Below are positions 17,229-26,606 of a stretch of 64,000 nt of DNA, one piece after another (positions within the stretch are counted from its first letter, which is position 1; the number at the start of each line of letters is the position of its first letter). The DNA is from Rhodanobacter thiooxydans LCS2. GTDB taxonomy: Bacteria; Pseudomonadota; Gammaproteobacteria; Xanthomonadales; Rhodanobacteraceae. The notes below the pieces were generated by a model. It saw nothing but the letters and a program-made list of their open reading frames with translations, was not told the origin of the DNA and ran no database searches. The stretch is from contig NZ_AJXW01000079.1 of assembly GCF_000264375.1 (NCBI RefSeq), positions 1 to 64,000 of the forward strand, written 5' to 3'. Both the position numbers and the translations under genes were made by a program.

Positions 17229-18086
17229 TCAATCGCCCCGCGCCGCCGCCTCGCGCCCCTGCTGGCGGATGAGCGCCTCTTCCCGCGCGTCGATGATCGA
17301 CTGCATCACGCTGTCGACGTCGGCGATGCTTTCGTCGAACTCGAAGCGACCGCTGAGCTCGCTGTCCGGGTGCAATTCGCCCAGTTCGTACAGCGCCCAC
17401 ATTTCCTCGCCATAGTGGGTGTCGAGCAGTTCCGGTGCAAAACGCGACAGGCTGATCGTGATGTTGCCCACGTCACGCCGCAGCATCATCCGCGCGTTGT
17501 TGTTGCCGGCGGCGCTGACCGCCTGCGGCAGGTCGATGATCACCGGGCCGTGCGGCCCGACCAGCACGTTGTATTCGGACAGGTCGCCGTGGATCAGCCC
17601 CACGCACAGCATGCGTGCCACCTGCTGCATCAGGAAACGGTGGTAGTCGCGGGCGGTATCGGCCGACAGTTCCACTTCGCCCAGCCGCGGCGCCGAATGG
17701 CCGTCTGCATCGGTGACCAGCTCCATCACCAGCACACCGCTGAAATAGCCGTAGGGTTTGGGCACGCGCACGCCGGCGGCGGTGAGCTGGTACAGCGCGT
17801 CGACCTCGGCGTTCTTCCACGCCGCCTCGGCCTCCTTGCGGCCGAACTTGGTCGCCTTGCCCATCGCGCGCATCTGCCGACTGCCGCGCAACTTGCGCCC
17901 TTCCTGGTATTGCACGCGCGCCTGGAAACTGCGCTGCGCCATATCCTTGTAGACCTTGGCGCAGCGGATGTCCTCGCCCGAGCGCACGACGTAGACGGAA
18001 GCTTCCTTGCCGCTCTTCAGTGGCCTGAGCACCTGGTCGATCACGCCTTCGTCGATCAGGTCCTGCAGGCCCTTCGGGGTTTTCAT
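17229..18086 (-). CDS. RIO1-family atypical serine kinase
   Basis: 285 residues. The phosphate-binding loop is SGKEAS (25-30) with the ATP lysine at 44 (CAKVYK). The catalytic loop is HGDLSEYN (167-173, Asp168) and the metal-binding loop is IIDLPQ (Asp185). RIO kinases act in ribosome maturation in archaea and eukaryotes; bacterial homologues occur widely in proteobacteria with no settled target. It lies 33 bp downstream of the LLM oxidoreductase on the same strand. Confidence 0.92.
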   Translation of the reverse strand: MKTPKGLQDLIDEGVIDQVLRPLKSGKEASVYVVRSGEDIRCAKVYKDMAQRSFQARVQYQEGRKLRGSRQMRAMGKATKFGRKEAEAAWKNAEVDALYQLTAAGVRVPKPYGYFSGVLVMELVTDADGHSAPRLGEVELSADTARDYHRFLMQQVARMLCVGLIHGDLSEYNVLVGPHGPVIIDLPQAVSAAGNNNARMMLRRDVGNITISLSRFAPELLDTHYGEEMWALYELGELHPDSELSGRFEFDESIADVDSVMQSIIDAREEALIRQQGREAAARGD

Positions 18087-18119
18087 GCGTCGTGGGTTTC
18101 GGTCATGGGGAACGTCGCA

Positions 18120-19139
<1,020 letters not shown>

Positions 19140-19306
19140 GTCAGGCTCTCACCGAATGGGATGGCCACGATGTGGGGGCTGCCGCGCGGATTGCCACCGC
19201 CGCGGCTGCCCCGCGCCAGGCTGCCCCACGGGTGCCGAAACGACCTAGACTGACGTCGCGTCACGCGTCACCTGTCGCCGTCATTCAACCCCACCGGGAG
19301 AGCAGC

Positions 19307-19411
19307 ATGAGCAAGGGCATGGACACGAAGAAGGACGAGAAGAAGAAGCCGGCCAAGACGCTGAAGGAAAAGCGGGCCGCCAAGCAGGAAAAGAAGAAGA
19401 GCACCAAGTAG
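19307..19411 (+). CDS. 34-residue lysine-rich microprotein
   Basis: The peptide starts MSKGMDTKKDEKKK and continues PAKTLKEKRAAKQEKKKSTK; about 40% of residues are Lys. ATG 19307 follows GGGAGAG. It has no signal or hydrophobic segment and could bind nucleic acid or be intrinsically disordered. Basic 30-40-residue proteins of this style (MSKGMDxKKxEKKKP) recur, as I recall, in Xanthomonadales genomes, which supports it as a real gene. Function unknown. It is divergent from the LLM gene, with a 167-bp shared upstream region. Confidence 0.65.
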   Translation: MSKGMDTKKDEKKKPAKTLKEKRAAKQEKKKSTK

Positions 19412-19509
19412 GCCAGGCCGGCGCCGCATCCTCGCTAAACTTTCCCCGCGAGGCGCCGATAGCCCGTAACGGGTTGCCCGGGAGTCGGCGCGCGGGGATG
19501 AGAGGGACG

Positions 19510-20526
19510 ATGGGGAACATGTGGCGGCGCATTTTCCGCAGCCGACGGCCGAAGCCACGCGCAGGACGCGCGCCGCCTGCCGTCACGACGCCAGCGCGCA
19601 CCACCGCCACCCGGCCGGTGCTGCCGCTGGTGGCCATCCGCGACCGCTTCCATCGTTTCGTGCTCGGCGTGGCCGACAGCCACGCCAGCGAACCCGGCGC
19701 GGCCGAGCTTGCCACGCTCAGGCAGCTGGAGCTGCTCGGCAGCCACTTCGACATGCACAGCCTCCCCCGCCTGCCCACGGTGCTGCCGCAGCTGCTGCGC
19801 GCGCTGCGCAACGACAACACCGGCGGCGGCGAACTGGCCCGGTTGATCGGCCGCGATCCGCTGATGGTCGGCGAGATCATGCGGGTCACCGGTAGCGTGC
19901 ACTACCGTGCGGCGCAGCCGATCACCAGCCTGCAGCAGGCGGTGGTGCTGCTGGGCCAGGACGGGCTGCGCCGTGTACTCACCCAGCACGTGATGAAACC
20001 CATCCTGCAGGCCCATGCCGGCGCGTTCGGGCATGCCGCCGGCGAGCGCCTGTGGCATCACGCCGAGCGCTGCGCACATGCCTGCGCGTGGCTCGGTCGC
20101 CACAACCACAGCGACGCGTTTGAAGCCTACCTGGCGGGCATCGTCTGCCATGCCGGCGATGGTGCGGTGATCCGCCTGCTGGACCGGACCGGCCTTGCCG
20201 ACGACGTCGAACCGCCGTCACCCGGCTTCCTCGCCGGCTGTGCCGCGCTCGCCGCGCAGCTTTCGCTGCAGGTGGCGCAGCACTGGGAGCTGCCGCGGCG
20301 GGTGATCGACGCACTGGCCGAGCGGCAACTGCCGCCGACGCCGACCGCTTCGCCGCTGGGCAATGCGTTGGCGGTGGCCGACCTGCTGGCGATGGCCCAG
20401 CTGCTGGCCGAACACGAGCGCCTGGCCGAGGACCCGGATCTCAGCCAGGGCTGGCCAGAGGTCTTCGCGCCGAACCTGGTGGCACGCTGCCAGCAGGATC
20501 TTCGGCGCAACTTTTCCGGGGCGTGA
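19510..20526 (+). CDS. HDOD domain protein
   Basis: 338 residues. After a basic, Pro/Arg-rich N-terminus (about 1-35) comes the HDOD core: LPRLPTVLPQLLRALRN, LARLIGRDPLMVGEIMRVTGS and ITSLQQAVVLLGQDGLRRVL, then the helical rest with YLAGIVCHAG. HDOD proteins lack the catalytic HD pair and act as signalling scaffolds, often tied to c-di-GMP or motility regulation. ATG 19510 follows GAGAGGG; ATG 19519 is an alternative. Confidence 0.88.
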   Translation: MGNMWRRIFRSRRPKPRAGRAPPAVTTPARTTATRPVLPLVAIRDRFHRFVLGVADSHASEPGAAELATLRQLELLGSHFDMHSLPRLPTVLPQLLRALRNDNTGGGELARLIGRDPLMVGEIMRVTGSVHYRAAQPITSLQQAVVLLGQDGLRRVLTQHVMKPILQAHAGAFGHAAGERLWHHAERCAHACAWLGRHNHSDAFEAYLAGIVCHAGDGAVIRLLDRTGLADDVEPPSPGFLAGCAALAAQLSLQVAQHWELPRRVIDALAERQLPPTPTASPLGNALAVADLLAMAQLLAEHERLAEDPDLSQGWPEVFAPNLVARCQQDLRRNFSGA

Positions 20527-20557
20527 GCGATCCGCGGCCCACGCGGCGAGGCGTCGC

Positions 20558-20585
20558 GGCGGGAGGCGATGGCGCGCCTCCCGCC
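20558..20585. terminator. GC hairpin after the HDOD gene
   Basis: GGCGGGAGGCG (20558-20568) pairs exactly with 20575-20585 around a 6-nt loop, starting 31 bp after the HDOD stop. It lacks a T run, so termination would rest on the strong stem alone. Confidence 0.5.
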
Positions 20586-20589
20586 GCCG

Positions 20590-20863
20590 GTCCTGCTGTG
20601 GCGTGACGCTGACATCTTCGAGCACGAACGAAGTCTGCAGGCTGCTGTCTTCCGCGCCGTAGAAGTAGACCTGCACGGTCTATCCCCTGTACGCATCGAG
20701 GCTGATCGTGGGGGCGTGGAACGGCAGCTGCAGGGCGGCATCGACCCCTGGTGGTCCGGCAACACCGGTGCGGCCGGCGCCGGGCAACAGACCACCCACC
20801 CCGCAAGCATCAGGCCGCGGGTCATCCATGTCTTCAATCGCATCGTCAAATTCCTGCGTGTTG
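20590..20863 (-). pseudogene. Remnant of a secreted protein: signal peptide plus C-terminal beta domain
   Basis: On the minus strand a signal peptide (starting MRLKTWMTRGLMLAGWVV, up to PAPAAPVLPDH) reads from an ATG at about 20843. The sequence then shifts frame into VDAALQLPFHAPTISLDAYRG, an in-frame TAG, and TVQVYFYGAEDSSLQTSFVLEDVSVTP. The last part resembles the C-terminal jelly-roll end seen on secreted peptidases and other exported proteins of this family of bacteria. With only the two ends left, a large internal deletion plus a frameshift and a nonsense codon explain the remains. Confidence 0.6.
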
Positions 20864-20961
20864 GCAAGGATTCCCCGGCGCGTTTTACAGGCGACCAATG
20901 ATGGCAACGGCATGACCAAAATTCCTGGAAGCCGCCATGCGGCGCCGGCGCGTGGTGCCCG

Positions 20962-21438
20962 TCAGTGCCGGTCCAGTCGCATCGGCTGGGTCAGCAGCCC
21001 GCTGCGGCTGACCGTCGGCGGCCCGCTCCGCACGAAGCCGAAGTGCCGATACACCGGCACTGCCATGGCCGAGGCATTCAGCGTGAACTGCCGCGTACCG
21101 GCGCGACGCACCGCGTCCCGCATCGCGCGCTGCCACAGCTGGCGTGCGATACCGCGACCGTGCAGACGAGTGCTGACGAAAAACTGGAACAGGTGGCAGT
21201 CGTCCCGCAGCGCCGCCACGCCTGCCAGCCGACCGTCCTGCTGGCAGGCGAGGTGGAAGCGCTGACCGGCGAGGATCTTCCTGCGGATCACCCGCGCGCT
21301 CATGCCGTGAAGCAGCTCGGCCGCCGCACTGGCCGGTTGCTCGGGCAGGATCCAGCGCCGCGTCACCCGGCGTGCCAGCCGACCGATCGCCAGCGCATCG
21401 TCAGGGCCGGCGAGGCGATAGCGGATGGCAGTGGGCAT
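20962..21438 (-). CDS. GNAT-family N-acetyltransferase
   Basis: 158 residues. The acetyl-CoA binding region reads FFVSTRLHGRGIARQLWQRAM, close to the GNAT motif A (Q/R-x-x-G-x-G/A) with RGIA, and the C-terminal motif is VPVYRHFGFVRSG. Substrate unknown. The start at 21438 lies just after the stop of the oxidoreductase-like gene (TGA-GCAC-ATG); ATG 21459 would overlap it. The two genes probably share a transcript. Confidence 0.85.
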   Translation of the reverse strand: MPTAIRYRLAGPDDALAIGRLARRVTRRWILPEQPASAAAELLHGMSARVIRRKILAGQRFHLACQQDGRLAGVAALRDDCHLFQFFVSTRLHGRGIARQLWQRAMRDAVRRAGTRQFTLNASAMAVPVYRHFGFVRSGPPTVSRSGLLTQPMRLDRH

Positions 21439-21442
21439 GTGC

Positions 21443-21628
21443 TCAGGGATGACGCGCATGCCACGCCGCCAGCGCCGCCTCATAGCGCTCGAGCGCTTCT
21501 TCGTAGACGTCGTGGACGCAGCGCACACAACCCTCGCCGCAGCAATCGGCGGCATCCGGCTCGCTCGGCGGCTGCGGCATCGGGTCGGCCGGATCGAGGT
21601 TTGGCGGGATGGACGGGACGGGATTCAC
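21443..21628 (-). CDS. Oxidoreductase-like domain protein
   Basis: 61 residues, Pro-rich N-terminus followed by CCGEGCVRCVHDVYEEALERYEAAL. This Cys cluster plus amphipathic helix is the 'oxidoreductase-like, N-terminal' domain found alone in many proteobacteria and at the end of larger eukaryotic proteins. The four Cys may hold a metal; no activity is established. Confidence 0.85.
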   Translation of the reverse strand: MNPVPSIPPNLDPADPMPQPPSEPDAADCCGEGCVRCVHDVYEEALERYEAALAAWHARHP

Positions 21629-21726
21629 GACACTCCGGACGGCATCAGCTGCGAGGCGGCGGCCCGCCCGGCAGCTGATGGTGGCGCCGATCGCCGCCGC
21701 GACTCAAGCGACGGCGGCGCGGCGGA

Positions 21727-22500
21727 TCATTTCGCCGGCTTGCGGAAGCGGTAGACGAACTGGTCGGTGTGACCGCGTATCGACTTGTCGAACACCTTGG
21801 CGTCGTGCGGGTCGGCCGGGTTGCGCAGCGCGTCGCTTTCACCGTCGAACACGAAGCCGGCGGCTTCCACTTCCTGCTTCACCACGGCCGGGTCGATGCG
21901 GTGCAGGGTGTCCGTGTCGGCCAGGCCGGAGCCGGCCGGGGCCACATGGTCGATCACCACGAACAGGCCGCCCGGCTTGAGCGCGTCGTAGACCCGCTTG
22001 TCGAAGCCGGCCATGTCCACCGGGCCCATGAACGGGTCATGGTAGTCATGGTAGTTCTGCGCGGTGAATACCAGGTCGATCGGCTCCGGCGCGGTCAACA
22101 GCGCGGCCGGCTGCTGCAACAGGCTGACGTTCGCATAGTGCGGCGTGGCCACCAGGCCCTGCCAGTTGGCGAAACTTTTTGCGGAGTATTTCCCCATCTC
22201 GTGCGGCCACACGGTATAGACGTGTCCCTGCGGGCCGACGATGGCGCTGAACACGCGCGTCCAGTAGCCGCTGCCCGGCACCAGCTCCAGTACCTTCTGG
22301 CCCGGCTTCACCTCGGCGAAGGCCATCACCTGGGCCACCTTGCGGTGGGCGTCGTCGGCGCGATCGGTCTGGCGGGCGGGATCAGCGAGCGCTTTCTGCA
22401 CCACAGCGGAGACCGCCGTTTCGTGCGGTTTCGCCGTCTGGGCCAGAGCCACGGCGGGCAAGCTGGCGGCAAGCAACACGGCAAGGATGGCAGGACGCAT
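21727..22500 (-). CDS. Exported class I SAM-dependent methyltransferase-like protein
   Basis: 257 residues. A signal peptide (MRPAILAVLLAASLPAVALAQ) precedes a Rossmann methyltransferase fold: KPGQKVLELVPGSGYWTRVFSAIVG (motif I, with GSG), then DLVFTAQNYHDYHDP and LKPGGLFVVIDHVAPAGSG. This matches the 'predicted methyltransferase' group COG4798, whose members often carry signal peptides. SAM is not expected in the periplasm, so either the fold has another role or export is partial. It is divergent from the EreA/ChaN-like gene. Confidence 0.85.
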   Translation of the reverse strand: MRPAILAVLLAASLPAVALAQTAKPHETAVSAVVQKALADPARQTDRADDAHRKVAQVMAFAEVKPGQKVLELVPGSGYWTRVFSAIVGPQGHVYTVWPHEMGKYSAKSFANWQGLVATPHYANVSLLQQPAALLTAPEPIDLVFTAQNYHDYHDPFMGPVDMAGFDKRVYDALKPGGLFVVIDHVAPAGSGLADTDTLHRIDPAVVKQEVEAAGFVFDGESDALRNPADPHDAKVFDKSIRGHTDQFVYRFRKPAK

Positions 22501-22561
22501 GGTCGTACTCCTTCAGTGAGCCAAGGGTTCCCCGATTGTGCGCCCGATTCGCGCTGATGAA

Positions 22562-22581
22562 CCCGTGCCGCTTGGCACGGG
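22562..22581. promoter_or_regulatory. 8-bp perfect hairpin in a divergent promoter region
   Basis: CCCGTGCC-GCTT-GGCACGGG lies midway in the 216-bp gap between two divergent genes for exported proteins. It could be an operator or an mRNA leader hairpin; nothing else identifies it. Confidence 0.3.
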
Positions 22582-22716
22582 GCGCCGCGGCGGTTCATGC
22601 TGCATGCTCGATCCGTGATCACGCCATGCCCCGAGCCGGCTCTTCCAGGGCCTGCACAGCATGGCGCCCTGCAGAGCCGTCAGACGACCTCCCGAACACC
22701 GTATCAGGAGTACCCG

Positions 22717-24141
22717 ATGCCAAGGCGCCGCCCCCTCCCCGCACTCGGCCTTGCGCTGGCGCTGTGCCTGGGCGGCCGGCCGGGCCATGCGCAGTCGGCT
22801 GCGCAATGGAAGGCGGCGCAGGTCGCCGCCGCGCAGAAGTCCGAGCAGATCATGCAGGAGGCCAACAAGCACAAGAGCCTGCTGGCCCAGTACCGGGTGA
22901 TGCGCTACTCGTACGCCACCGATCCGGACCCGGCGTTCCACATCATCTTTGGCCAATACCTGAGCTGGTACCAGACGTTCGTCGGCAATTACCCGGATGC
23001 TGCGGCCAGCTTCTCGATCAAGCAGCCGGCGCTGCCGGACGACCGCCTCTCGCCGCTGGGCAACCCCGACTACCGCGCCCGACCCGCGCTCGAAGCGATT
23101 CCCGAGCTGGCCAGGAACTACCGCGCGGTGTTCCTCAACGAAGCGCACAACATACCGCTCACCCGCACGCTGACCGTGCAGTTGCTGGGCAAGCTGCGCG
23201 CGGGGGGCTTCAACTATTTCGCCGCCGAGACGCTCTACCAGACCGATACCGGGCTGCAGGCGCGCGGTTATCCGGTCGCCAGCAGCGGCTTCTATACCGA
23301 GGAGCCGATCTACGCCGAGATGGTGCGCACCGCGCTCAAGCTGGGCTTCAAGGTGGTCGCCTATGAGGCGCTGTCCGCGGCCACCGGCGATGCCCGCGAA
23401 GCCGAGCAGGCGCGCAACCTCTACCGCGAGGTGTTCAAGAACGACCCGCAGGCGCGGCTGGTGGTCAACGCCGGCTATGCGCACATCCAGGAATCGGGCG
23501 TCTACCTGGGCGGCTCCTCGATGGCCGAACACCTGTACAAACTCAGCGGCATCGACCCGCTCACGGTGGAGCAGACCATGCTGTATCCCCACCCGTCGGC
23601 CAGCGACGACCACCCCGACTACGCCCCGGTGATGCAGCAACTGCGGCCCGACGCGCCGATCGTGTTCGTGGACAAGAAAGGCCAGCCGTGGTCGCTGCGC
23701 GAGGGCTATGACGTCAGCGTGTTCTTCCCGCCCGAGCGAATCAAACGCGGCCGCCCCACCTGGCTGGACCTCGGTGGCAGCCGCAGGCCGTACCTGGTCA
23801 GCGGCGAACGCTGCAACCATGTCTACCCGTGCATGGTCGAAGCGCGCTACGCCGGCGAAGGCGCCGACGCGATACCCGCTGACCGCCTCGTGCTCGACCC
23901 GCTTCCGTTGAACCCCACCACCAGCGACCGCATCAGCAACGGGCTGATCGAACCCCACAGCCTGCTCTATCTGCGTCCCGGCAAATACCGGCTGAGCTAC
24001 ACCGATGCGGACGCCCACCAGCTGTTCGCCAACGACGTCACCATCCGCGAGCAGGACGCGGCCACGCCATCCGACCCCGCCGAGCCGCCTGCGTCGGCAC
24101 GACCGACCGCAGCCACCACCATCCAGGGGGAATCACCATGA
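22717..24141 (+). CDS. Exported EreA/ChaN-like putative hydrolase (paralogue 1)
   Basis: 474 residues. Signal peptide to about residue 25 (ALGLALALCLGG...GHAQ). The core begins at AVFLNEAHNIPLTRTLTVQLL (NEAH at 141-144), then GFNYFAAETLYQTDTGL, GFYTEEPIYAEMVR and NAGYAHI. The NEAH block at the end of a strand resembles the GE-x-H motif of the EreA/ChaN-like clan (erythromycin esterase, haem-binding ChaN), where it carries active-site residues. A paired Cys region (CNHVYPCMVEA) follows. ATG 22717 has AGGAG upstream. Its stop overlaps the next ATG (ATGA), so it is coupled to the M28B peptidase. The second copy is at 55826. Family assignment is tentative. Confidence 0.65.
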   Translation: MPRRRPLPALGLALALCLGGRPGHAQSAAQWKAAQVAAAQKSEQIMQEANKHKSLLAQYRVMRYSYATDPDPAFHIIFGQYLSWYQTFVGNYPDAAASFSIKQPALPDDRLSPLGNPDYRARPALEAIPELARNYRAVFLNEAHNIPLTRTLTVQLLGKLRAGGFNYFAAETLYQTDTGLQARGYPVASSGFYTEEPIYAEMVRTALKLGFKVVAYEALSAATGDAREAEQARNLYREVFKNDPQARLVVNAGYAHIQESGVYLGGSSMAEHLYKLSGIDPLTVEQTMLYPHPSASDDHPDYAPVMQQLRPDAPIVFVDKKGQPWSLREGYDVSVFFPPERIKRGRPTWLDLGGSRRPYLVSGERCNHVYPCMVEARYAGEGADAIPADRLVLDPLPLNPTTSDRISNGLIEPHSLLYLRPGKYRLSYTDADAHQLFANDVTIREQDAATPSDPAEPPASARPTAATTIQGESP

Positions 24142-26444
24142 CCCGATCCGCCATCCGGCCGCTGCTCAGTCTGGGTTGCCTGCTGGCAGCCTTCGCCGCG
24201 GCGGCCGCCAGCCCCGGCAGCCGCACCGAGGACGCCGCCCTGTTCGGCTTCAGCACCGGCGCGGCGACGGCCCAGCAGGATCTCGAACGGCGCTTCGACG
24301 CCCAGCTCGATCCCGCCGAGCTGCGCGACTGGCTCAAGCAGATGGCGTCGCAGCCGAACCAGGTCGGCTCGCCGCACGACAAGGCGAATGCCGAGTTCAT
24401 CCTGGCGAAATTCCGCGAATGGGGCTGGGACGCGCACATCGAGACGTTCAGCGTGCTCTACCCCACGCCGAAGAAGGTCGCGCTGGAACTGCTGGGACCC
24501 AATCCCTACACCGCCGCGCTGCATGAGCCGGCCGTCGCCGGCGATGCCACCTCCGACCTCGCCGGCGTGCTGCCGCCGTACAACATCTACGGTGCCGATG
24601 GCGACGTCAGCGCGCCGCTGGTCTATGCCAACTACGGCATGCCGGACGACTACAAGGAACTGGCGCGGCGCGGCGTCGACGTGCGCGGCAAGATCGTCAT
24701 CACCCGCTATGGCGGCGGCTGGCGCGGGCTGAAGCCCAAACTTGCGCAGGAGCACGGTGCGATCGGCTGCCTGATCTACTCCGACCCGCACGACGACGGC
24801 TACGCCATGGGCGACGCCTATCCGCAGGGCGGCTGGCGCCCTGCGCAGGGCGTGCAGCGCGGCTCGGTGGCCGACATGCAGCTGTATCCGGGCGACCCGT
24901 TGACCCCGGGCATCGGCTCCACGCCCGGCGCGAAGCGGCTGGCACTGAAAGACGCGAAGACCATCCTGAAGATTCCGGTGCTGCCGATCTCCTACGCCGA
25001 CGCCACGCCGCTGCTGCAGGCGCTGCGCGGCCCGATGGCGCCAGCCAACTGGCGTGGTGCGCTGCCGCTGACCTATCGCGTCGGCCCAAGCGCGAGCAAG
25101 GTCCACCTGACCGTGCTGTCGGACTGGGGCCAGAAACCGGTTTACGACGTGATCGCCATGCTCAAGGGCGCCACCGCGCCGGACCAGTGGGTCGTGCGCG
25201 GCAACCACCACGACGGCTGGACCTTCGGCGCGTGGGACCCGCTCTCCGGCAACGTCACCCTGATGGCCGAGGCCAAGGCCATCGGCGGCCTCGTCAAGCA
25301 GGGCTGGCGGCCCCAGCGCACGCTGGTCTATGCCAGCTGGGACGGCGAGGAACCGGGCCTGCTCGGTTCCACCGAGTGGGCCGAGGCGCATGCCGCGGAA
25401 CTGCAGCAGAAGGCCGTGCTGTACCTCAACTCCGACACCAACGCTCGCGGCTTTCTCGGCGCCGGCGGCAGTCACTCGCTGCAGCACCTGGTCAACCAGG
25501 TGGCCGATGGCGTGACCGATCCGGAAACCCATGTCAGCGTGCGCGAGCGCCTGCGCGCGCACATGCTGGTCGAGGGCAGCAGCAAGGATGCCAAACCCGA
25601 AACGAAGGCCATCGCCAAGCTGGCGGCCGAAGGCGGCGACGTGCCGATCCAGGCGCTGGGTTCCGGCTCCGATTACAGCGCCTTCCTGGAACACCTCGGC
25701 ATCGCCTCGTTGAACCTCGGCTTCGGCGGGGAGGACGACGACGCCGGCATCTACCACTCGCGCTACGACTCGTTCGACCACTACGCGCGCTTCGGCGATC
25801 CGGACTTCGGTTATGGCGTGGCGCTGGCCAAGGTCGCCGGCCACATCATGCTGCGCACCGCCGACGCCGGCGTGCTGCCTATGCGCTTCGGCGACTTCAG
25901 CGACACGCTCGACCGCTACGTGGGCGAGCTGCACACGCTGGTCGACGACACCCGCAAGGCCACCGAGCAGCAACACAAGCTGCTGGACAGCCACGCGTTC
26001 GCGCTCGACGCCGACCCCACCCGCCCGGTCGCGCCGCCCGCGCGTGACTCGGACATGCCGGCGATCGACCTGGCTCCGCTGGACCAGGCCGCGAAACGGC
26101 TCAGACAGAGCGCCCAGGCCTATCAGGCGGCCTACGCCAGACACGCCGCCGGCCCCGACCTGCCCGCCGCCCGGCAGCAGCAACTGAACCAGTTGATCGG
26201 GCGCATGGAGCAGAACCTCACCGATCCCGCCGGCCTGCCCGGGCGCAACTGGTTCAAGCACTTCATCTACGCACCGGGCATGCTCACCGGCTACGGCGTC
26301 AAGACCGTGCCCGGCGTGCGCGAGGCCATCGAGGCACGTCGCTGGGACGAGGCCAGCCATTACGCCGCGCTCACCGCCAAGGTGCTCGACCGCTACCGTG
26401 CGCAACTCGACCGGTTGACGGTGCTGCTGGACAAGCGGTCCTAG
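24138..26444 (+). CDS. Exported M28B peptidase (glutamate carboxypeptidase II/PSMA-like)
   Basis: 768 residues: signal peptide (to about 25), PA domain inserted around 120-250 (NYGMPDDYKELARRGVDVRGKIVITRYGG), zinc-peptidase core (about 320-560) and a helical transferrin-receptor-like dimerisation domain at the C-terminus. Zinc ligands and catalytic acids are visible: GNHHDGWTFGAWDP, WDGEEPGLLGS (Glu-Glu), NSDTNARG and IYHSRYDSFDHY (last His). The family removes C-terminal acidic residues from peptides; the bacterial substrate is not known. It is translationally coupled to the upstream gene and heads a run of exported peptidases. Confidence 0.93.
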   Translation: MTRSAIRPLLSLGCLLAAFAAAAASPGSRTEDAALFGFSTGAATAQQDLERRFDAQLDPAELRDWLKQMASQPNQVGSPHDKANAEFILAKFREWGWDAHIETFSVLYPTPKKVALELLGPNPYTAALHEPAVAGDATSDLAGVLPPYNIYGADGDVSAPLVYANYGMPDDYKELARRGVDVRGKIVITRYGGGWRGLKPKLAQEHGAIGCLIYSDPHDDGYAMGDAYPQGGWRPAQGVQRGSVADMQLYPGDPLTPGIGSTPGAKRLALKDAKTILKIPVLPISYADATPLLQALRGPMAPANWRGALPLTYRVGPSASKVHLTVLSDWGQKPVYDVIAMLKGATAPDQWVVRGNHHDGWTFGAWDPLSGNVTLMAEAKAIGGLVKQGWRPQRTLVYASWDGEEPGLLGSTEWAEAHAAELQQKAVLYLNSDTNARGFLGAGGSHSLQHLVNQVADGVTDPETHVSVRERLRAHMLVEGSSKDAKPETKAIAKLAAEGGDVPIQALGSGSDYSAFLEHLGIASLNLGFGGEDDDAGIYHSRYDSFDHYARFGDPDFGYGVALAKVAGHIMLRTADAGVLPMRFGDFSDTLDRYVGELHTLVDDTRKATEQQHKLLDSHAFALDADPTRPVAPPARDSDMPAIDLAPLDQAAKRLRQSAQAYQAAYARHAAGPDLPAARQQQLNQLIGRMEQNLTDPAGLPGRNWFKHFIYAPGMLTGYGVKTVPGVREAIEARRWDEASHYAALTAKVLDRYRAQLDRLTVLLDKRS

Positions 26445-26470
26445 CCTGCCGCGTCACGCTCGATCGCGAG

Positions 26471-26490
26471 GCGGCCAGACCACCGGCCGC
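26471..26490. terminator. GCGGCC hairpin after the M28B gene
   Basis: GCGGCC (26471-26476) pairs with GGCCGC (26485-26490); the stem extends imperfectly with CGAG/CTCG outside. It begins 27 bp after the stop codon. A TATAAAT at 26540, possibly the -10 of the next gene, lies downstream. Confidence 0.45.
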
Positions 26491-26606
26491 CCTCGATCCG
26501 CTCCAGCGCCGCACCCGTCCGATACGGCCGGCTCCCTGCTATAAATATCGCCCTGAGGCAGCCGGCAGGTTGTACGGCCGTTCAATCACGACAGGGGAAA
26601 TCAACG

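Noticed and set aside
26517-26546. A full sigma-70 promoter before the S9 peptidase
   Set aside because: TATAAAT at 26540 is a good -10, but no acceptable -35 lies 16-18 bp upstream, so it is not listed as a promoter.
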